Shown piece after piece: positions 55,122 to 59,405 of a stretch of DNA of 59,405 nt. The stretch is from Bacillus sp. MUM 116 (GTDB taxonomy: Bacteria > Bacillota > Bacilli > Bacillales > Cytobacillaceae): assembly GCF_001866655.1 (NCBI RefSeq), contig NZ_MLYR01000055.1, positions 1-59,405 on the forward strand, in the 5' to 3' direction. The notes beneath the pieces are model-generated. The model had not been told where the DNA came from. It searched no databases and saw nothing but the letters and a program-made list of their open reading frames with translations. Made by a program: the position numbers and the translations under genes. Position 1 is the stretch's first letter, and the number at the start of each line of letters is the position of its first letter.

Positions 55122-55380
55122 CGTTTCTCCTCCTAAATAGTTTTTGTGTCAACGATATATGTTTGGAAAAGGAAAGAAACCTTTAACTAAATGCATTATG
55201 GAGTCATCGTGAACATGATGGGTTTTTGGGAGCCCTTTTTCTTAAGGTTAACCATTATAACTTCTTTTAAAACGAAATCCTCTTTAAAATAATTGTTTGA
55301 TCCAATGCAAAATTGATGGTTTACTCTGGCCATGCTATTGGGAAAGCTAGAAAAGGAAAACTTTTTTTGGCAGGTGCAGG

Positions 55381-57207
55381 ATGAAGGAACGATATTTTCA
55401 ATTCGGTATATTTGTCTTTTTTTCGTTATTGTTAAAATCACTTTATGTAAAGTATACAATTATGGAAGAGTTAAATTTGGTTGGATTTTTAACCGAAATT
55501 TCCTTCTTGGCCCTTTTCATTGCTGTGGTATCGGTTATTCAGAATAAGATTTCCGTTTTTTTTCTTCTTATTCTCAATTTTGGATACTCCCTTATTTGCC
55601 TCACAACTTTACTCTATTTTGATTATTACAACGCAATCTTTACGTATAAATCCCTGGGAGAAATCGATCAGGTGGGTGAAATTTCTGATAGTATCTTTGC
55701 GTTATTCAGACCCCAGTACATTTGGCTCTTTTCCGATTTTATTTTGCTTTGTTTTTGGCCAAAAATTCAGCGTATTTTACCATTTAAACGATTTCAACTG
55801 GGTCCAAAATTATTTGCCTTAGTCATTACATGCTTATTGTTTTTTACTGGAAACAGCCTTTTTTCTTCTTCAAAAATTATGAATGAATTGAGTAAATATG
55901 AAAAATTGGGAATTATGGGCTACCAGTTTTCCGAAGCGGCTGCGGATCTTCATGCAATTTTTTCAAACCAGGATATAAGTGCGGAATCATTAGAAAAAAA
56001 TCGGCTTGCATCCAATAATGGCCAGAAAAGACTGCATGGTATAGCAAAAGATAAAAATCTTATCATAGTTCAATTGGAGTCCGTTCAAAACTTTTTTATT
56101 AACTTAAAAATAAATGGAAAAGAAGTTACCCCAAATTTAAATAAACTGGTCAGGGACTCTTATTATTTTCCACATTTTTACTCCCAAGTTGGAAAAGGAA
56201 ATACGTCTGATGCCGAATTTATTACTAATACCTCCATCTATCCATTAGGAGATGTGCCGATGTCTACCGCTGTAAAAGGAAAGGCGGTACCAAGTTTACC
56301 TAAAATGCTACGGAAAAATGGCTACCATACGGCTACTTTTCATGCCAATAGTGTTTCCTTTTGGAACAGAAATCAGCTTTATGAATCATTAGGTTTTACC
56401 GAGTACTATGACAAAAAGTATTTTGGTACGAACGATATCATTTCACATGGTGTTTCTGATGAGATAATGTATAAAAAAACAACCCAAAAATTACTGGAAT
56501 TCAAACAAAATGGGAAGAAGTTTTATGCAGATATTATCGCTCTTTCGAGTCATTTTCCCTTTATGCTGCCGAAATCAAAACAGGCCTATACGATTGATTT
56601 ACCGAAGCAATATGAAAATTCCTTTGTAGGCAACTATATCAAATCGGTTAGTTATGCAGATTATGCTTTTGGAAAATTTATAGAGGATTTGAAACAAGAA
56701 GGTCTATATAAGGACTCTGTAATTGTTGTATACAGTGATCATCAAGGACTGCAAATGAAAAGTGAACAGGACAAACAATTAGTTCAGAAAATTTTTGGGA
56801 GAAAATATGATTTGGTTTTAGACCACTTAAATATTCCATTAATAATGAAGATTTCAACAGTGGAAAAAGCGAAAAGAATTCCTACTATTGGCGGTTTGGT
56901 GGATGTTTACCCTACCGTAGCCAATCTTTTAGGCTTAGATCTAAGGAAACAATTTGTATTTGGAAATGATTTGCTTAATGTTAATAAAAATCAAATTGGA
57001 ATCCGTTTTTATGCTCCTACAGGAACCTTTGTTAATCAGTCTTACAAGTTTTCTCCGGGAAAAACTAATAACCAAGGGGAAATATTAAGTTTATACAGAC
57101 GTAAAGAGCAATCAGCACCTCCTGAAGCAATAAAGGAAGAAAAAAAGGTAATCGAATTCATGAAACTTTCAGATCAATATGTGAAATCATTGCCAAAATT
57201 AGAATAG
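55381..57207 (+). CDS. LTA synthase family phosphotransferase
   Basis: The 608-residue protein has about five N-terminal membrane segments (to about residue 165) then an extracellular sulfatase-type domain. It shows IVQLESVQNF (metal Glu), GKGNTSDAEFITNTS with the catalytic Thr, and VYSDHQGL (Asp, His). These enzymes polymerise glycerol-phosphate from phosphatidylglycerol into lipoteichoic acid, or prime it (LtaS, YfnI, YqgS, YvgJ in B. subtilis). Which paralogue this is cannot be decided. The ATG follows GGCAGGTGCAGG; ribosome site moderate. It is divergent from the GT2 gene. Confidence 0.92.
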   Translation: MKERYFQFGIFVFFSLLLKSLYVKYTIMEELNLVGFLTEISFLALFIAVVSVIQNKISVFFLLILNFGYSLICLTTLLYFDYYNAIFTYKSLGEIDQVGEISDSIFALFRPQYIWLFSDFILLCFWPKIQRILPFKRFQLGPKLFALVITCLLFFTGNSLFSSSKIMNELSKYEKLGIMGYQFSEAAADLHAIFSNQDISAESLEKNRLASNNGQKRLHGIAKDKNLIIVQLESVQNFFINLKINGKEVTPNLNKLVRDSYYFPHFYSQVGKGNTSDAEFITNTSIYPLGDVPMSTAVKGKAVPSLPKMLRKNGYHTATFHANSVSFWNRNQLYESLGFTEYYDKKYFGTNDIISHGVSDEIMYKKTTQKLLEFKQNGKKFYADIIALSSHFPFMLPKSKQAYTIDLPKQYENSFVGNYIKSVSYADYAFGKFIEDLKQEGLYKDSVIVVYSDHQGLQMKSEQDKQLVQKIFGRKYDLVLDHLNIPLIMKISTVEKAKRIPTIGGLVDVYPTVANLLGLDLRKQFVFGNDLLNVNKNQIGIRFYAPTGTFVNQSYKFSPGKTNNQGEILSLYRRKEQSAPPEAIKEEKKVIEFMKLSDQYVKSLPKLE

Positions 57208-57238
57208 CCATTACCACTATGGTAACGGCTAAATGTTT
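57205..57238 (+). terminator. Terminator of the LTA synthase-like gene
   Basis: TAGCC-A-TTACC pairs with GGTAA-C-GGCTA (one mismatch), then a T-rich run. Confidence 0.75.
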
Positions 57239-57281
57239 TTATACACAAAATCTTCGAAAAAATAATAGTTAGAGAATGTGG

Positions 57282-58640
57282 TTAACTCACAAATACAAGC
57301 AAGAGCCAGAGATACAGTAAGATTAGGGTGAACATCATTGTAAGCGGAATAACGATAACAGTGACTTTCATGTATTCCTTCCATGAAATCGGAATATGAT
57401 TTTTCTTTAAAATATGCATCCAAATTAAGGTGGCTAGAGTACCAATCGGTAGAATCAGAGAACCTATATCACTGCCAATAATGTTCGATAAGTAAACGGT
57501 TTTTACAAGAAGTGGATCAAGTCCCATTTTGGTTAAGGTTAAAGTCGCAACCATTAACGCTGGATGGTTATTAAATATGTTTGATAACACTGCGGTAATA
57601 ATCCCCATTGTGATGCTAGCATGAAACAAACTGTCATTTACAATAGGTTTTAAATGTACCAACAAATATTCTGTCAATCCGATATTATGGAGGCCGAAAA
57701 TTATTACATACATGCAAAATGCAAAAATTAATATATGCCACGGTACTTTCCTGGCCACATCTTTTGGATTAACCTTGAGATAAATCCATCTCCAAATTAA
57801 TAAAACAAACGAACCGATAACGGCCACCAATGATACGGGTATTCCGATAAAGGAGGCAACAAAGAGACTAATCCTTACTAAAAATACGAATATAAGCATG
57901 TAGATCATTAGTTTCTTTTGTTGTTCAAATATATTTTCATTGTTTTTTTGTAGTGGATGGAAACGGTGGTTTTTTTGCAGTGGAATTGTGTATGAATGAA
58001 AGCGAATGGTTTTAGGTATGTCTTTTTTAAACACCAGATACAATAAACAGGATAAAAATAGTATCCCTAATACTCCCGGAACAAACATCATTTCTGTTTG
58101 AAGATAAAGATCCATGCCAATAATTTTTAATGCAATTAGATTTACAATGTTACTTACACCAATTGGTGCACTGGAAGCGGTTGCGATTAATGCACCACTT
58201 AACAGATAAGGTATTTTTTGACGGTTATTTAACCCGAGATTTTTTAAAATTAAAATTAATATTGGAGTAGTAATTAAAATACTTCCATCATTGTTAAAAA
58301 AGAGCGTCATTAAAAAGCAAAGTAACAAAGTATACCAATACAACCGTATTCCCGATCCCTTTGAAACTTTTAGCATGAGCGCAGCCGTCCATTTAAAAAA
58401 CCCGAAACTTTCAAGCACTATAGCCATTATAATAGTGGCTATGATCGTAATAGCTGCACCAGTAACATTTGAACTAATATCTAGTAAATCCCCGGGCGAA
58501 ACACTTCCGCTAAGGAAAACAAGAATGGCTCCGATTGATGCTGAGATTGCCTCGTTCATATTATGGGGACGGAGAAAAATCAAGATCATTGTTAGGAAGA
58601 ATGCAAAAATGGTGATGAATACTGTCAACAACGAATACAT
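57282..58640 (-). CDS. ArsB-type arsenite/antimonite efflux permease or relative
   Basis: The 452-residue membrane protein has about 11-12 hydrophobic segments. SVSPGDLLDI, LESFGFFKW, FFNNDGSILITTPI and ASSAPIGVSNIVNL match ArsB (VHPGD, DESGFFEW, FANDGAALILTP in the E. coli protein). Members of this ion-transporter superfamily also carry citrate or other anions. No arsR or arsC is adjacent, so arsenic resistance is tentative. ATG follows AAGGGAGTG. Confidence 0.82.
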   Translation of the reverse strand: MYSLLTVFITIFAFFLTMILIFLRPHNMNEAISASIGAILVFLSGSVSPGDLLDISSNVTGAAITIIATIIMAIVLESFGFFKWTAALMLKVSKGSGIRLYWYTLLLCFLMTLFFNNDGSILITTPILILILKNLGLNNRQKIPYLLSGALIATASSAPIGVSNIVNLIALKIIGMDLYLQTEMMFVPGVLGILFLSCLLYLVFKKDIPKTIRFHSYTIPLQKNHRFHPLQKNNENIFEQQKKLMIYMLIFVFLVRISLFVASFIGIPVSLVAVIGSFVLLIWRWIYLKVNPKDVARKVPWHILIFAFCMYVIIFGLHNIGLTEYLLVHLKPIVNDSLFHASITMGIITAVLSNIFNNHPALMVATLTLTKMGLDPLLVKTVYLSNIIGSDIGSLILPIGTLATLIWMHILKKNHIPISWKEYMKVTVIVIPLTMMFTLILLYLWLLLVFVS

Positions 58641-58900
58641 CTATATTTTTCACTCCCTTGATGTCAAACTTCTGTAAAATAGATTTCTTATTTGCGTTTA
58701 TGTTCACCTCTTGTCCTTTGCTTTATCATACGTAAAAGGAGAATGGGTTGAACTAAACGAATATCTCGAAAAGGTGATAAATCAGCAATAACCTAAATAT
58801 TTTTTAGTAGATTTATACCCATTTGTCATGTTCCAGGCTAATTTCATATTTGCAGTTTCTAGGTTTTTATCATGAAAATAGAGATAAAGAAAAAGGAAAA

Positions 58901-58926
58901 AACCGGCACAGTTGGATGTGCCGGTT
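58901..58926 (-). terminator. Terminator of the Gly/Ser-rich repeat gene
   Basis: AACCGGCACA/TGTGCCGGTT perfect 10-bp stem followed on the minus strand by T residues. Confidence 0.85.
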
Positions 58927-58997
58927 TAACTTTCATTTGTAAATTCGAATTAAGCATATTAATAATTTTTTATGTTAATCATAAAATGATGAAATCA

Positions 58998-59405
58998 TTA
59001 TTTTTTTCTTTTATTGCTATTATTCCTAAAAGACCCGAAACTACCTCTGAAACTCCTTTTATTTTGACTGTTCCCTACGCTGCCACGAAATTCTGACCTT
59101 TGACTTGTGGATTTGTTACTCCTTCTAGATTGGTTGCGGTTTTTTTGATTTGAACCTCTTCTGCTTTGCTTATTTTTACCAGACCCGTGACTGCCACTGG
59201 AGCCGCTGCTTCCTGAACTTCCTGAGTTACCTTTGCTTTTCCCGGAATTTTTATTGTTCTTATTCTTCCCAGAGTTTTTCCCACTCTTGTTTTTCCCCGA
59301 GCCATGGCTGCCGCTAGAGCCGCTGCTTCCCGAACTTCCAGAGCTGCCGTGGCTTCCACTGGACCCATGACTGCCTTTACTTTTCCCGGAATTTTTATTG
59401 TTCTT
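58998..59405 (-). CDS. Gly/Ser/Lys/His-rich repeat protein, partial (5' end beyond window)
   Basis: 135 codons are open from the right edge to TAA at 58,998. The N-terminal part visible is nearly two copies of a 48-residue repeat built of NNKNSGKSKG, SSGSSGSSGS and SHGSGKNK; the DNA repeats at a 144-base period. The C-terminal 55 residues are basic and Arg/Asn/Gln-rich, ending NNSNKRKK. Spore coat and exosporium proteins of Bacillus (CotG-like) are similarly low complexity and cationic, so a coat role is guessed. A different minus-strand frame across the same DNA gives an Ala/Val-rich shadow. Confidence 0.72.
   Translation of the reverse strand, partial: KNNKNSGKSKGSHGSSGSHGSSGSSGSSGSSGSHGSGKNKSGKNSGKNKNNKNSGKSKGNSGSSGSSGSSGSHGSGKNKQSRRGSNQKNRNQSRRSNKSTSQRSEFRGSVGNSQNKRSFRGSFGSFRNNSNKRKK

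Noticed and set aside
55122..55380. c-di-GMP or other riboswitch before the LTA synthase gene
   Set aside because: The stretch lacks the conserved GEMM core and I could not form a convincing aptamer.
59075..59368. Ala/Val-rich minus-strand open frame at the right edge
   Set aside because: It is an out-of-frame reading of the Gly/Ser repeat DNA; the Gly/Ser/Lys frame has better composition, a stop next to a terminator and an open left extension.

Overview
The window is chromosomal DNA of a low-GC, endospore-forming member of the Bacillaceae, close to Bacillus/Neobacillus. The evidence is small acid-soluble spore protein genes (sspN, tlp, sspO, sspP), a GerPA/GerPF-type gene, a GerE-like regulator, a menaquinol oxidase operon (qoxABCD) and strong AGGAGG-type ribosome sites throughout. 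I cannot name the species from the sequence.

Positions 1-21,240 hold the conserved Bacillus block that in B. subtilis runs plsY(yneS)-yneR-yneQ-yneP-tlp-yneN-citB-sspO-sspP-cotM. It is interrupted by insertions: a CapA-type phosphatase, a tandem CbxX/SpoVK-like AAA ATPase, sspN and an FbpB-like gene, a class II aldolase plus MtnA-like isomerase pair, and an ABC-F ATPase with an attenuator-like leader. The main find is a dispersed selenoprotein module in this block: selA, a selD whose own reading frame contains an in-frame UGA (Sec), a SelW/Rdx-type protein with a CxxU motif, and a HesB-like protein with a GUG motif. Each of the three UGA codons is followed by a hairpin that could be a bacterial SECIS. 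Naive gene calling truncates or misses all three. selB and selC are not in the window.

Positions 21,240-27,120 hold a threonine-to-glycine operon (kbl-tdh), a nitronate monooxygenase-like gene, and xpt-pbuX behind a complete guanine-class purine riboswitch and terminator. Positions 27,200-32,500 are an accessory, AT-rich segment: a frameshifted tyrosine recombinase, an excisionase-like HTH protein, a GerE-like regulator, a phage-type ATP-dependent DNA ligase with a duplicated 3' end, two secreted proteins of unknown function, and a GerPA/GerPF-type gene with a sigma-K-like promoter.

Positions 32,500-41,800 hold a divergent MocR regulator/pyridoxamine oxidase-like pair, an ABC-F pseudogene with three lesions, LysE and MFS transporters, a ParA/MinD-like protein with an atypical P-loop, an LCP cell-wall ligase and small membrane proteins. 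Positions 42,000-47,000 hold qoxABCD followed by ctaA, which makes the heme A the oxidase probably needs. Positions 47,400-50,400 hold an MMPL exporter with its TetR regulator and two identical 16-bp operators. After that come an EcsC-family protein, a 52-bp tandem repeat, a type I methionine aminopeptidase, a YebC/YeeN regulator, a D-serine dehydratase remnant, a PgaC-like glycosyltransferase, an LTA synthase-like phosphotransferase, an ArsB-type transporter, and a truncated Gly/Ser/Lys/His-rich repeat protein running off the right edge.

A dispersed intergenic repeat family (near 9,560, 17,755 and 36,485) and many bidirectional terminators punctuate the region.
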